NCBI GenBank assembly: GCA_003483125.1
Contig: DMWU01000128.1
Span: 1-5,527, forward strand
Length of the DNA: 5,527 nt
Direction: 5' to 3'
Source of the DNA: Erythrobacter sp.
GTDB lineage: Bacteria > Pseudomonadota > Alphaproteobacteria > Sphingomonadales > Sphingomonadaceae
Below are positions 1-5,465 of the stretch, one piece after another (positions within the stretch are counted from its first letter, which is position 1; each line of letters opens with the position of its first letter). The notes under the pieces are model-generated. The model had not been told where the DNA came from. It searched no databases and was given only the letters and a program-made list of their open reading frames with translations. A program made the translations under genes and the position numbers.

Positions 1-129
1 GGGATTGCTCAAATAGGCATCGATCAGCGCCTGGCGAAGATCGTTAGCCTGCGCAGGCCCAGACGCCAGCAGGGTGCCGAGAAGCAAAATTGCGTCTATC
101 CGCCGCCCCTGTTGGCGAAATCCGGCCAT
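1..129 (-). CDS. TolC-family outer membrane efflux protein, N-terminal fragment (cut by window edge)
   Basis: Only the first 43 codons are in the window. The translation starts MAGFRQQGRR, followed by a hydrophobic stretch (residues 13-24) and a signal peptidase-type site (P-A-Q-A, cleavage after about residue 28). The predicted mature start is NDLRQALIDAYLSNP. That pattern, a short lead into a helix with an AL..AY..NP core, is the usual beginning of TolC/OprM-type proteins, which form the outer membrane channel of type I secretion and RND efflux complexes. The start at 129 is preferred because GGAG (plus-strand 139-142) lies 9 nt upstream. The in-frame ATG at 144 has AAGGA directly against it with no spacing. 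The start falls 2 nt after the stop of the upstream PCMT-like gene, so the two are probably cotranscribed and translationally coupled. The family call rests on the N-terminus and on gene order, and the cargo or partner pump cannot be inferred. Confidence 0.75.
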   Translation of the reverse strand, partial: MAGFRQQGRRIDAILLLGTLLASGPAQANDLRQALIDAYLSNP

Positions 130-131
130 AT

Positions 132-719
132 TCAGAAACTCCATTCCTTGGGCTTGGCGAACTGTTGAAGAACAGGAATACCAAGCTCTGCGAGCGGCTG
201 CAGGACAAGTGCGCCGCCTACCTTCTTTCCGCTGGCAAGGCGTGTCACGCCATTGGAAATCATACCGGATATGATCCGGCCACCTTCCTCAACGCGTTTC
301 ACGAGACTTTCCGGGAGGTCTTCAATCGCGCCATCAACCAGCACAAGCGCATATTTCTTCCGCCCTGGCTTGCCGGTGGCAGCTTCCTCGGCGCTGATCG
401 TGTCAACAGCATCCACTAGCGGACGCACAAGCTCCGCCAGGTAGGAATTGCCATTCTCCACCACGAGCGCTCGTTCTTCCGCGCGGGGCCTCGCCTCGGC
501 CAGCAACATACCATGTACGAGCGGGGATGAGAGGTATTGGCCCTCGCCCAGAGGGATAGACCGATCCATATAGGCGATGTCCTTCGCACCTTCGGGGACG
601 AAGTCTTCGCGCGCGACCGCGTTCATACGGCTAAGAACGAATTCCTCGTTCACGCCGCTTGTGCGCAGTTGGCTATCAATCATGGCTTTGCGAGCTAAGG
701 TCATATCTGATTTGGTCAT
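132..719 (-). CDS. Divergent protein-L-isoaspartate O-methyltransferase-like protein, probable loss of SAM-binding core
   Basis: A 195-residue protein. True PCMTs repair isoaspartyl residues using S-adenosylmethionine (SAM). The N-terminal half matches the family: A-R-x-x-M-I-D-S-Q-L-R-T-S-G-V (9-23), REDFVP (37-42), and IPLGEGQYLSSP (55-66), which corresponds to the family's LPIG-GQTIS-P segment. The C-terminal half keeps the strand and turn LVLVDGAIEDLP (125-136) and EEGGRII (144-150). It ends in a P-x-x-W-S-F tail like the TolC-linked alphaproteobacterial members. The middle is abnormal. Motif I, normally E-x-G-x-G-x-G-Y, reads VVENGNSYLAEL (86-97). Compared with E. coli Pcm recalled from memory, about 25 residues, including the H-G-D-G segment, are missing between motif I and the DGA strand. 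I infer weak or no SAM binding, so the protein may be a pseudoenzyme or have another role. The start at 719 fits the family N-terminus. Met6 (704) is possible, and neither has a strong ribosome binding site. The gene runs straight into the TolC-type gene. Confidence 0.85.
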   Translation of the reverse strand: MTKSDMTLARKAMIDSQLRTSGVNEEFVLSRMNAVAREDFVPEGAKDIAYMDRSIPLGEGQYLSSPLVHGMLLAEARPRAEERALVVENGNSYLAELVRPLVDAVDTISAEEAATGKPGRKKYALVLVDGAIEDLPESLVKRVEEGGRIISGMISNGVTRLASGKKVGGALVLQPLAELGIPVLQQFAKPKEWSF

Positions 720-733
720 TTAGAATCTGCCTG

Positions 734-755
734 CTGTATTACACGGACAATACAG
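734..755. repeat. Perfect 7-bp inverted repeat, candidate operator
   Basis: CTGTATT (734-740) and AATACAG (749-755) are exact inverted copies separated by 8 bp. The resulting 22-bp dyad is of a size typical for a dimeric repressor site such as those of the TetR family. It overlaps the predicted -10 box and spacer of the leftward promoter, so a bound protein would block the PCMT-like/TolC unit. The regulator is not in the window, and the role is inference. Confidence 0.4.
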
Positions 756-763
756 TTCGTCAA
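736..763 (-). promoter_or_regulatory. Candidate sigma70-type promoter of the PCMT-like/TolC unit
   Basis: On the minus strand, TTGACG (plus 758-763) is followed after 16 nt by TAATAC (plus 736-741). The -35 matches 5 of 6 consensus bases and the -10 matches 3 of 6. The distance to the start codon at 719 leaves a short leader of about 10 nt. The inverted repeat at 734-755 covers the -10 and the spacer. This is assigned by eye only. Confidence 0.4.
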
Positions 764-804
764 TTCCCCCTTAGCTTTTACGAGCGCGCCAGCCAAGCGC
801 TTTA

Positions 805-817
805 CTTGCATGGCAAG
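805..817. repeat. Short inverted repeat CTTGC-ATG-GCAAG upstream of the fumarase promoter
   Basis: CTTGC (805-809) and GCAAG (813-817) are exact 5-bp inverted copies around a 3-bp centre. The site lies 11 bp upstream of the candidate fumarase -35 box and next to an 8-bp palindrome, AAGCGCTT (795-802). It could be an operator, but a 5-bp dyad is easily met by chance. Confidence 0.2.
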
Positions 818-828
818 CGATTGTGGCT

Positions 829-858
829 TTGACGCTAGGGGCTTTAGCAGATTATGGG
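829..858 (+). promoter_or_regulatory. Candidate promoter of the fumarase gene
   Basis: TTGACG (829-834) matches 5 of 6 bases of the -35 consensus. A weak -10 candidate, TATGGG (853-858), follows after 18 bp. Transcription would begin near 865, leaving a leader of about 25 nt that contains the ribosome binding site. A start there would also exclude the upstream in-frame ATG at 810 from the transcript. Weak -10 boxes are common in alphaproteobacteria, so confidence is limited. Confidence 0.35.
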
Positions 859-875
859 CTGTGCAATCGACCGAC

Positions 876-881
876 AGGAGG
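876..881 (+). promoter_or_regulatory. Ribosome binding site that decides the fumarase start
   Basis: AGGAGG (876-881) is a full anti-16S match placed 9 nt before the ATG at 891. No comparable site precedes the in-frame ATG at 810. This fixes the start at 891 and shortens the longest open frame by 27 codons. Confidence 0.85.
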
Positions 882-890
882 CAAGTTTCG

Positions 891-2408
891 ATGAGCTACA
901 TGACGACCATTCGTGAGGACGACCTGATCGAAACTGTGGCCGACGCGCTGCAATATATCTCATATTATCATCCGCTCGACTATATTACGGCGCTGGGCGA
1001 AGCATATGAGGCTGAACAGGGTCCGGCCGCCAAGGATGCGATAGCGCAGATCCTTACCAACAGCCGTATGTGCGCCGAGGGACACCGGCCGATCTGCCAG
1101 GACACAGGCATCGTCAATGTGTTCATCAAATGGGGGCAGGATTGCCGGCTGGATAGCAAGCGCAGCCTGCAGGATGTAGTCGATGACGGCGTGCGCCGCG
1201 CCTACAACCATCCTGAGAACAAGCTGCGCGCTTCGGTTCTTGCCGATCCAGCATTCACGCGCCGCAATACGCGCGACAATACGCCCTGCGTTCTTTCGGT
1301 CGAGATGGTCCCGGGCAACACGATCGAGATCGACGTAGCGGCCAAGGGCGGGGGGAGCGAGAACAAATCAAAGTTCAAGATGATGAATCCCAGCGATAAC
1401 ATTGTCGAATGGGTGCTGGAACAGATTCCATCTATGGGCGCGGGTTGGTGTCCGCCAGGTATGTTGGGGATAGGTGTTGGCGGCACAGCCGAACATTGCA
1501 TGAAGCTCGCCAAAGAGAGCCTGATGGAACCGATCGATATGGCTCAGCTCAAAGCGCGCGGTGCGCAAAATGATATCGAGCAATTGCGAATCGATATTTT
1601 CGATGCGGTCAATGCGACTGGTGTAGGCGCGCAGGGGCTGGGCGGCCTTTCAACCATTCTTGATGTCAAAATCCATGATTGGCCTTGCCATGCTGCTGGC
1701 AAGCCGGTGGCGATGATCCCCAATTGTGCTGCAACCCGCCACGCGCATGTGGTGATGGATGGAACGGGTCCGACCTATATCGATCCGCCTGATCTTTCCA
1801 AATGGCCCAAGGTTAAGTGGGAACCTGACGCCGAGGCGCGACGGGTCGATCTCGACAATCTTTCGGCAGAGGAAGTGGCAAGCTGGAAAGCGGGGGATCG
1901 CCTGCTGCTCAATGGCGCCATGCTAACCGGTCGCGATGCTGCGCATAAACGAATCCAGGACATGCTGGCCAAAGGGGAAGAACTGCCGGTCGATTTCAAG
2001 GGGCGCGCAATCTACTATGTCGGCCCGGTCGATCCAGTGATGGGCGAGATTGTTGGCCCGGCCGGCCCCACAACTGCGACGCGCATGGACAAATTTACCG
2101 AGATGATGCTCGATCTTGGACTACTGGCAATGATCGGCAAGGCCGAACGCGGGCACAATGCCGTTGAAGTGATCAGCAAGTTCAAGGTCTCATACCTGAT
2201 GGCTGTGGGCGGAGCAGCCTACCTGGTCAGTCGAGCTATCAAAGAAGCGAAAGTCGTGGCTTTCGAGGATCTAGGCATGGAGGCGATCTACGAGTTCACC
2301 GTCCAGGATATGCCCGTAACTGTCGCGGTCGATAGCAAGGGCACCAATGTCCACACATTGGCGCCCGCACAATGGAAAGAGCGGATTGAAAAGGAAAAAT
2401 TGCTTTAG
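891..2408 (+). CDS. fumA: Class I (iron-sulfur) fumarate hydratase
   Basis: A 505-residue enzyme of the FumA/FumB type that catalyses reversible hydration of fumarate to L-malate in the cytoplasmic TCA cycle. Both halves are present: an N-terminal alpha domain (about 1-290) and a C-terminal beta domain (about 350-505). The three expected [4Fe-4S] ligands are visible as Cys69 in the CQDTG motif, Cys187 in GWCPPG, and Cys279 in PNCAATRHAH. Their spacing is close to that I recall for E. coli FumA. The beta domain has TGRDAAHK (Arg348) and GPTTATRMD, where Thr394 and Arg398 correspond to the Thr467 catalytic base and Arg471 of the Leishmania enzyme as I recall it. GKAERG lies at 416-421. Nothing is missing or truncated. 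The start at 891 is chosen for its AGGAGG; the 27-codon extension to 810 shows no family features. The gene stands alone, diverging from the PCMT-like gene and about 105 bp before the kinase gene. Class I enzymes are oxygen-sensitive. The symbol is by family, not by proven orthology. Confidence 0.95.
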   Translation: MSYMTTIREDDLIETVADALQYISYYHPLDYITALGEAYEAEQGPAAKDAIAQILTNSRMCAEGHRPICQDTGIVNVFIKWGQDCRLDSKRSLQDVVDDGVRRAYNHPENKLRASVLADPAFTRRNTRDNTPCVLSVEMVPGNTIEIDVAAKGGGSENKSKFKMMNPSDNIVEWVLEQIPSMGAGWCPPGMLGIGVGGTAEHCMKLAKESLMEPIDMAQLKARGAQNDIEQLRIDIFDAVNATGVGAQGLGGLSTILDVKIHDWPCHAAGKPVAMIPNCAATRHAHVVMDGTGPTYIDPPDLSKWPKVKWEPDAEARRVDLDNLSAEEVASWKAGDRLLLNGAMLTGRDAAHKRIQDMLAKGEELPVDFKGRAIYYVGPVDPVMGEIVGPAGPTTATRMDKFTEMMLDLGLLAMIGKAERGHNAVEVISKFKVSYLMAVGGAAYLVSRAIKEAKVVAFEDLGMEAIYEFTVQDMPVTVAVDSKGTNVHTLAPAQWKERIEKEKLL

Positions 2409-2435
2409 CGCGGACTTTTCGGGATTTTCGCTACT

Positions 2436-2481
2436 CGACCACGATTCGACTAACCGCCAATTGGAGCCGACCACGGATTCG
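2436..2481 (+). repeat. Direct repeat CGACCACG(g)ATTCG upstream of the two-component operon
   Basis: CGACCACGATTCG (2436-2448) recurs as CGACCACGGATTCG (2468-2481), identical except for one inserted G. The copies begin 32 bp apart, close to three helical turns, so they would face the same side of the DNA. They lie between the fumarase stop and the kinase start. Regulators with LytTR domains bind paired direct repeats, so this may be an autoregulatory site. The 32-bp spacing is longer than the roughly two turns usual for that family. No convincing -35/-10 pair was found nearby. Confidence 0.4.
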
Positions 2482-2513
2482 CCTTGTGAAATAGATAAGG
2501 CTAACGCAAAATC

Positions 2514-3776
2514 ATGATAGCGAGCCTTTCAAAAGACGAACGACCAAGCGTTCCATTCCGAATCGTGCTGTATTCGGTGGTGGGCCTGTGGGCGACATAT
2601 TATGCGCTTGCCTACCTTCGCTGGGAAATGCTGGGCATGGAATTTGCGGGCGAAATGGCACGCCTGCGCGCGATCGTTGTTATAGTCGGCGCGGCAGTCA
2701 CGCTGGTCCTTTGGACTCTCTTGCGGCTGTTCGATGCGCGGCCGCTCTGGATGAAGGTGGTGGCCGCCCTTGTCCTGGCATTGCCCGCATCCTTGTTGCT
2801 GGCCCAAGTGAACAACTATGTCTTCGCCGACATGAACAAGTTCATGGAGCGCTATTACTACGAACAGTATCTGGAGCAGGAAGCCAGGTCTTCGCGGGGC
2901 TCTGATGGCCAAGATGCCGGGATCGCCGACCAGCCCGAAGGGCGTGTAATTGGAAGAGGGGTCGAAGTCTTCGACCGCGACGAACTGGCCGAAGAAGAGC
3001 GCGAGGAACGGCAGGACTTCCGCCAGATTGACATTGGAACACTAAGTTCGATCGGACCATTGGTCGAAGTCGCGTTTTCGCGTTACTTCATGATGCTGGC
3101 CTGGTGCGCGCTTTACCTTGCCTTGCTCACAGGTGAGAAGGCGCGTGCAGCTGAACGGCGAGAGCAGGAGTTCAAGAATGCGGCCAAAGCGGCCGAGCTC
3201 CGATCGCTGCGTTACCAGGTAAATCCGCACTTCCTGTTCAACACGCTCAACTCGCTTTCTGCACTGGTCCTGACCGGCAAGACTGAGCGCGCCGAACAGA
3301 TGATCCAGACAATCTCGCGATTCTATCGTCACAGCTTAGTCGATGATCCGACCAGCGACGTATTGCTGGAACAGGAATTTGACCTGCAGAAGCTCTATCT
3401 CAATATTGAAGCGGTCCGCTTCCCCGAACGGCTGCGCTGTGTGTTTGAATTGCCTGACGCACTGGCTGATGCCCGCGTACCGGGCATGATCCTGCAGCCA
3501 TTGGTCGAAAACTCTGTCAAATATGCGGTTTCAGCCGTGAACAGGCCGGTCACGATCACAATCAGCGCCAAGGAAGAGTTCGATCGGCTGGTGATCACTG
3601 TCAGCGATGATGGGCCGGGTGCGCCCGAGCAGGCGGCGCAGGGCTTTGGCATAGGCCTTGCCAATGTGCGCGACCGGCTGGAGGCGCGTTTCGGCCAGGA
3701 CGTAGTTTTGTCTTCAGCTTCGGTCAAAGGCGGGTATAAGAGCGAAATGCGCATTCCTTTGACCCGCAATGGCTGA
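2514..3776 (+). CDS. LytS/AlgZ-type membrane sensor histidine kinase
   Basis: A 420-residue sensor kinase expected to phosphorylate the regulator encoded immediately downstream. Three membrane helices are predicted near residues 16-35, 53-73 and 80-99, and a fourth near 190-206. Residues 100-189 form a long, strongly acidic loop (about 21 D/E against 10 K/R). Charge distribution places it in the periplasm and the kinase in the cytoplasm. A charged, probably coiled-coil linker (208-233) leads to the His_kinase domain (PF06580 type) with phospho-acceptor His239 in YQVNPHFLFNTLNS. The ATPase domain has an N box with Asn333 in LQPLVENSVKYA, a G1 box SDDGPG (364-369) and a G2 box GFGIGLANVRDRLE (377-390). 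All catalytic boxes look intact. The start at 2514 precedes the first helix. Its ribosome binding site is poor (AAGG about 13 nt upstream). The stop overlaps the regulator start by 8 bp. Family assignment is firm, but the signal sensed is unknown. Confidence 0.93.
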   Translation: MIASLSKDERPSVPFRIVLYSVVGLWATYYALAYLRWEMLGMEFAGEMARLRAIVVIVGAAVTLVLWTLLRLFDARPLWMKVVAALVLALPASLLLAQVNNYVFADMNKFMERYYYEQYLEQEARSSRGSDGQDAGIADQPEGRVIGRGVEVFDRDELAEEEREERQDFRQIDIGTLSSIGPLVEVAFSRYFMMLAWCALYLALLTGEKARAAERREQEFKNAAKAAELRSLRYQVNPHFLFNTLNSLSALVLTGKTERAEQMIQTISRFYRHSLVDDPTSDVLLEQEFDLQKLYLNIEAVRFPERLRCVFELPDALADARVPGMILQPLVENSVKYAVSAVNRPVTITISAKEEFDRLVITVSDDGPGAPEQAAQGFGIGLANVRDRLEARFGQDVVLSSASVKGGYKSEMRIPLTRNG

Positions 3777-4527
3777 CGCACAAACACCAGAAGCCCCGCT
3801 CCGCACACTTATTGTCGATGATGAGCCATTAGCCGTCGAGCGCGCGCAGGTAATCTGCGCTGAGATCGAGGCAATCAACGTCGTGGGTACAGCAAGCGAT
3901 GGGGCCGCCGCCTTACGCCTGGTGGATGCCCTGTCACCCGACCTCATCCTGCTCGACATGACCATGCCTGAACTTGATGGGCTTGGCGTGGCGCAAAAGC
4001 TTTCCGAGTATGAAAACCCGCCTGCGATCATCTTCGTAACGGCGCATGATGATTTTGCTGTCGAGGCCTTTGACCTCGAAGCAATCGATTACGTCCTGAA
4101 GCCTGTTGCCTCGGACCGGCTTGCTCGTGCAATTGAGCGGGCGGTTGCGCGCACGGGAGAGCGCAAGGAAAGTGGGAGCCAGTGGCTTGAGGAGCTGTGG
4201 GTCCCGCATCGTTCGGAATTGTTGCGCATTGCTGTAAATGAAGTGCATCGCATCGATGCAGAGCGTGATTATGTCAGGCTTCACGTTTCGCAAGGCGACG
4301 GGCAAAGCCGATCTTATCTCTTACTACAGACAATTGCGGGGCTTGAGGCGAAGCTGGACCCTGCCGAGTTTATCCGCATTCACCGCTCAACAATCCTGCG
4401 TAAGGAAAACATACGAGGTTTGCGGCATGATGGCCTTGGGGCCTGGTCGGCGGAACTGGATGACGGCGAAGCCTTGAGAATTGGGCGGACCTACCTGCCC
4501 AAAGTCAAGGCAATGGCCGGTCGTTGA
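3769..4527 (+). CDS. LytTR-family DNA-binding response regulator
   Basis: A 252-residue response regulator, the likely partner of the kinase just upstream. The receiver domain (about 11-128) has the acidic pair Asp17/Asp18 in LIVDDEP, phosphorylation site Asp63 in LILLDMTMPELDG, switch Thr91 in FVTAHDDFA, and Lys111 in DYVLKPV, so all conserved residues are present. After a short linker, residues 143-252 form a LytTR DNA-binding domain: VNEVHRIDAERDYVRLH (156-172), FIRIHRSTILRKENIRGL (201-218), and a closing DGEALRIGRTYLPKVKA. This is the AlgR/LytR-type output domain, which binds direct repeats in promoters. The ATG at 3769 lies inside the end of the kinase gene with no clear ribosome binding site, which indicates translational coupling and roughly balanced expression. 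The frame ends 38 nt before a strong terminator. Targets are not evident from the neighbours; its own operon is one candidate because of the direct repeat at 2436-2481. Confidence 0.95.
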   Translation: MADAQTPEAPLRTLIVDDEPLAVERAQVICAEIEAINVVGTASDGAAALRLVDALSPDLILLDMTMPELDGLGVAQKLSEYENPPAIIFVTAHDDFAVEAFDLEAIDYVLKPVASDRLARAIERAVARTGERKESGSQWLEELWVPHRSELLRIAVNEVHRIDAERDYVRLHVSQGDGQSRSYLLLQTIAGLEAKLDPAEFIRIHRSTILRKENIRGLRHDGLGAWSAELDDGEALRIGRTYLPKVKAMAGR

Positions 4528-4537
4528 CCGCACGCTG

Positions 4538-4553
4538 TTGCGCGTCAGCGCAA
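4538..4553. repeat. Hairpin just after the response regulator stop
   Basis: TTGCGC (4538-4543) and GCGCAA (4548-4553) form a perfect 6-bp stem with loop GTCA, 10 nt after the regulator stop. No T-run follows on the plus strand, so it is not a stand-alone intrinsic terminator there. It may protect the 3' end of the mRNA or assist the larger hairpin at 4565. Confidence 0.4.
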
Positions 4554-4564
4554 TCCCAAAATAG

Positions 4565-4614
4565 AAATGCGACCCGGGCCATGGGACTGGTAGCGGCCCG
4601 GATCGCATTTTGTT
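4565..4614. terminator. Strong bidirectional intrinsic terminator between convergent genes
   Basis: The arms at 4565-4580 and 4595-4610 pair over 16 positions with a single C/A mismatch and a GC-rich inner part (CCGGGCC/GGCCCGG). The loop is 14 nt. On the plus strand the stem runs into TTTTGTT. On the minus strand it runs into TTTCTATTTTGGG. Both the two-component operon and the UrcA-family gene can therefore end here. Confidence 0.8.
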
Positions 4615-4627
4615 CCCGCTGGGCGGG
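4615..4627. repeat. Small hairpin after the UrcA-family stop
   Basis: CCCGC (4615-4619) and GCGGG (4623-4627) form a 5-bp GC stem around TGG. It lies 7 nt beyond the UrcA-family stop in that gene's own direction and right beside the main terminator. It may reinforce termination from either side. Confidence 0.35.
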
Positions 4628-4634
4628 TAGTTTG

Positions 4635-4940
4635 TTAGCCGCCAAGGGCTGAGTCTTGGACAACCGAGGCCACTTGAGGTTTCGCGCTGTTGATCGCGAC
4701 CTCTAGGCAGCGTCGAGTCTCGGCAGACATGAATCTAGAGCCTACGGCAGGCTTGTCAGCCTGACATACCTTGCGGGCAGCTGCGACGATGCGCTTTTCC
4801 AGCTTAGCCTGTCCAGCCTTGGAATTTAGGTTAAGGTCGCTGTACGATACTGTGGCTTGAGGCAGTTTCGCTCCTGCAACGGCCGGCACTGCAATCATCA
4901 TGCTTCCTACGGCAGCTGCCGCAAAAACTCGATTCAACAT
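4635..4940 (-). CDS. UrcA-family secreted protein of unknown function
   Basis: A 101-residue protein with an N-terminal signal peptide: basic start MLNR, hydrophobic core about 5-20, and probable cleavage after A-V-A-G-A near residue 24. The mature part shows the UrcA-family pattern: ATVSYSDLNLNSKAGQAKLE (29-48), then RIVAAARKVC (50-59), a variable loop, and a second cysteine in RRCLEVAI (76-83). Cys59 and Cys78 are the only cysteines and are well placed for a disulfide after export. The family is abundant in sphingomonads and erythrobacters, and I know of no assigned function. The start at 4940 is chosen because GGAGG (plus 4946-4950) lies 5 nt upstream. The frame remains open to a TTG at 4952, but that codon overlaps the ribosome binding site. 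The gene is monocistronic, converging on the response regulator, and no confident promoter was seen upstream. Confidence 0.85.
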   Translation of the reverse strand: MLNRVFAAAAVGSMMIAVPAVAGAKLPQATVSYSDLNLNSKAGQAKLEKRIVAAARKVCQADKPAVGSRFMSAETRRCLEVAINSAKPQVASVVQDSALGG

Positions 4941-5127
4941 ATCATCCTCCAATTGCGGGTTCTTCGAGTAGGGGGGTGAGAACCAAACGCAGGAAGAGAG
5001 ATAGGCCGATCAGGATCTGTGTGCATCCGCAGCTCGATTATCGCGCCAACTTGTTCGATCGGTGCTATAGCTCCATGACCAATGCTGGAAACTTACCGAT
5101 GAACGACCATTCTACACCGATGAGCGT

Positions 5128-5143
5128 TTACATAATTTTGTAA
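5128..5143 (+). promoter_or_regulatory. Possible -10 element and small dyad at the small membrane gene
   Basis: CATAAT (5131-5136) matches 5 of 6 bases of the -10 consensus, but no good -35 is seen at the right distance. It sits inside the dyad TTACA (5128-5132) / TGTAA (5139-5143). Transcription would begin near 5143, almost at the ATG at 5146, which agrees with the absence of a ribosome binding site. This is tentative. Confidence 0.25.
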
Positions 5144-5145
5144 CA

Positions 5146-5412
5146 ATGTTGATCGCGATTCTATTCATTCTGGGAATTGGGAACTTCGCAATGCACAAGG
5201 CTGTGCTTGAAAGCGGACATCCGCTGCTCGATAGTTCTCCATGGTTCCTGCATTTGCTTGGCGGCAGAGTTTCGCTGTTTGCAGAATTTCTCATATTGCT
5301 TGCAGCCATGCTTCTGGCTCTTGGCGGATGGGCTGCGCCAGTCTGGTTCTACGCCGGCTACTCCTTGCTCAATGCTCTGGCAGCTTGGTTGATCCTGACG
5401 GGCAAGGTCTAA
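5146..5412 (+). CDS. Small three-helix inner membrane protein, unknown function
   Basis: An 88-residue, very hydrophobic protein. Predicted membrane helices are at about 1-20, 43-61 and 64-85. They are joined by a polar stretch with charged and proline-rich features (KAVLESGHPLLDSSPW, 18-33) and a G-G-R turn (39-41). Charged residues are few: Lys18, Glu22, Asp29, Arg41, Glu47 and Lys87. Glu22 and His25 in the loop and Glu47 inside the second helix could be functionally important. No known family was recognised. The start at 5146 has no Shine-Dalgarno sequence. The same frame is open further upstream, to after a stop at 5068-5070, but that part is polar (HDQCWKLTDERPFYTDE) and lacks an ATG or signal features. 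The next gene starts 53 bp downstream on the same strand and might share the transcript. Hydropathy pattern and consistent coding support a real gene, but not its function. Confidence 0.65.
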   Translation: MLIAILFILGIGNFAMHKAVLESGHPLLDSSPWFLHLLGGRVSLFAEFLILLAAMLLALGGWAAPVWFYAGYSLLNALAAWLILTGKV

Positions 5413-5465
5413 CTGCTGCATCCAAGGCGCTTCCTTCATCCCGCGAATCTGCTAGGCGCTAGTCT

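Noticed and set aside
90..419. Plus-strand open frame of 109 codons
   Set aside because: It is the antisense of the PCMT-like and TolC genes, with no recognisable domain and no ribosome binding site.
2409..2435. Possible terminator just after the fumarase stop
   Set aside because: The stretch has T-runs (ACTTTTC, GATTTTC), but I found no stem of useful length before them.
2529..2912. Minus-strand open frame of 127 codons inside the kinase gene
   Set aside because: It is rich in His, Gln and Arg, as expected for an antisense shadow of a GC-rich gene. It lies entirely within a well-supported kinase gene and has no family features.
3395..3808. Minus-strand open frame of 137 codons across the kinase-regulator junction
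   Set aside because: Its Ser/Arg-rich composition is that of a shadow frame, and it opposes two genes with intact catalytic motifs.
5075..5143. Short open frame of 22 codons ending just before the small membrane gene, considered as a leader peptide
   Set aside because: It has no ribosome binding site, no repeated codons or attenuator-like structure, and lies upstream of the best -10 candidate, so it may not be transcribed with the gene.
5161..5439. Minus-strand open frame of 92 codons opposite the small membrane gene
   Set aside because: The opposite strand encodes a coherent multi-helix membrane protein. This frame is Gln/Lys-rich and shows no motif or start signal.
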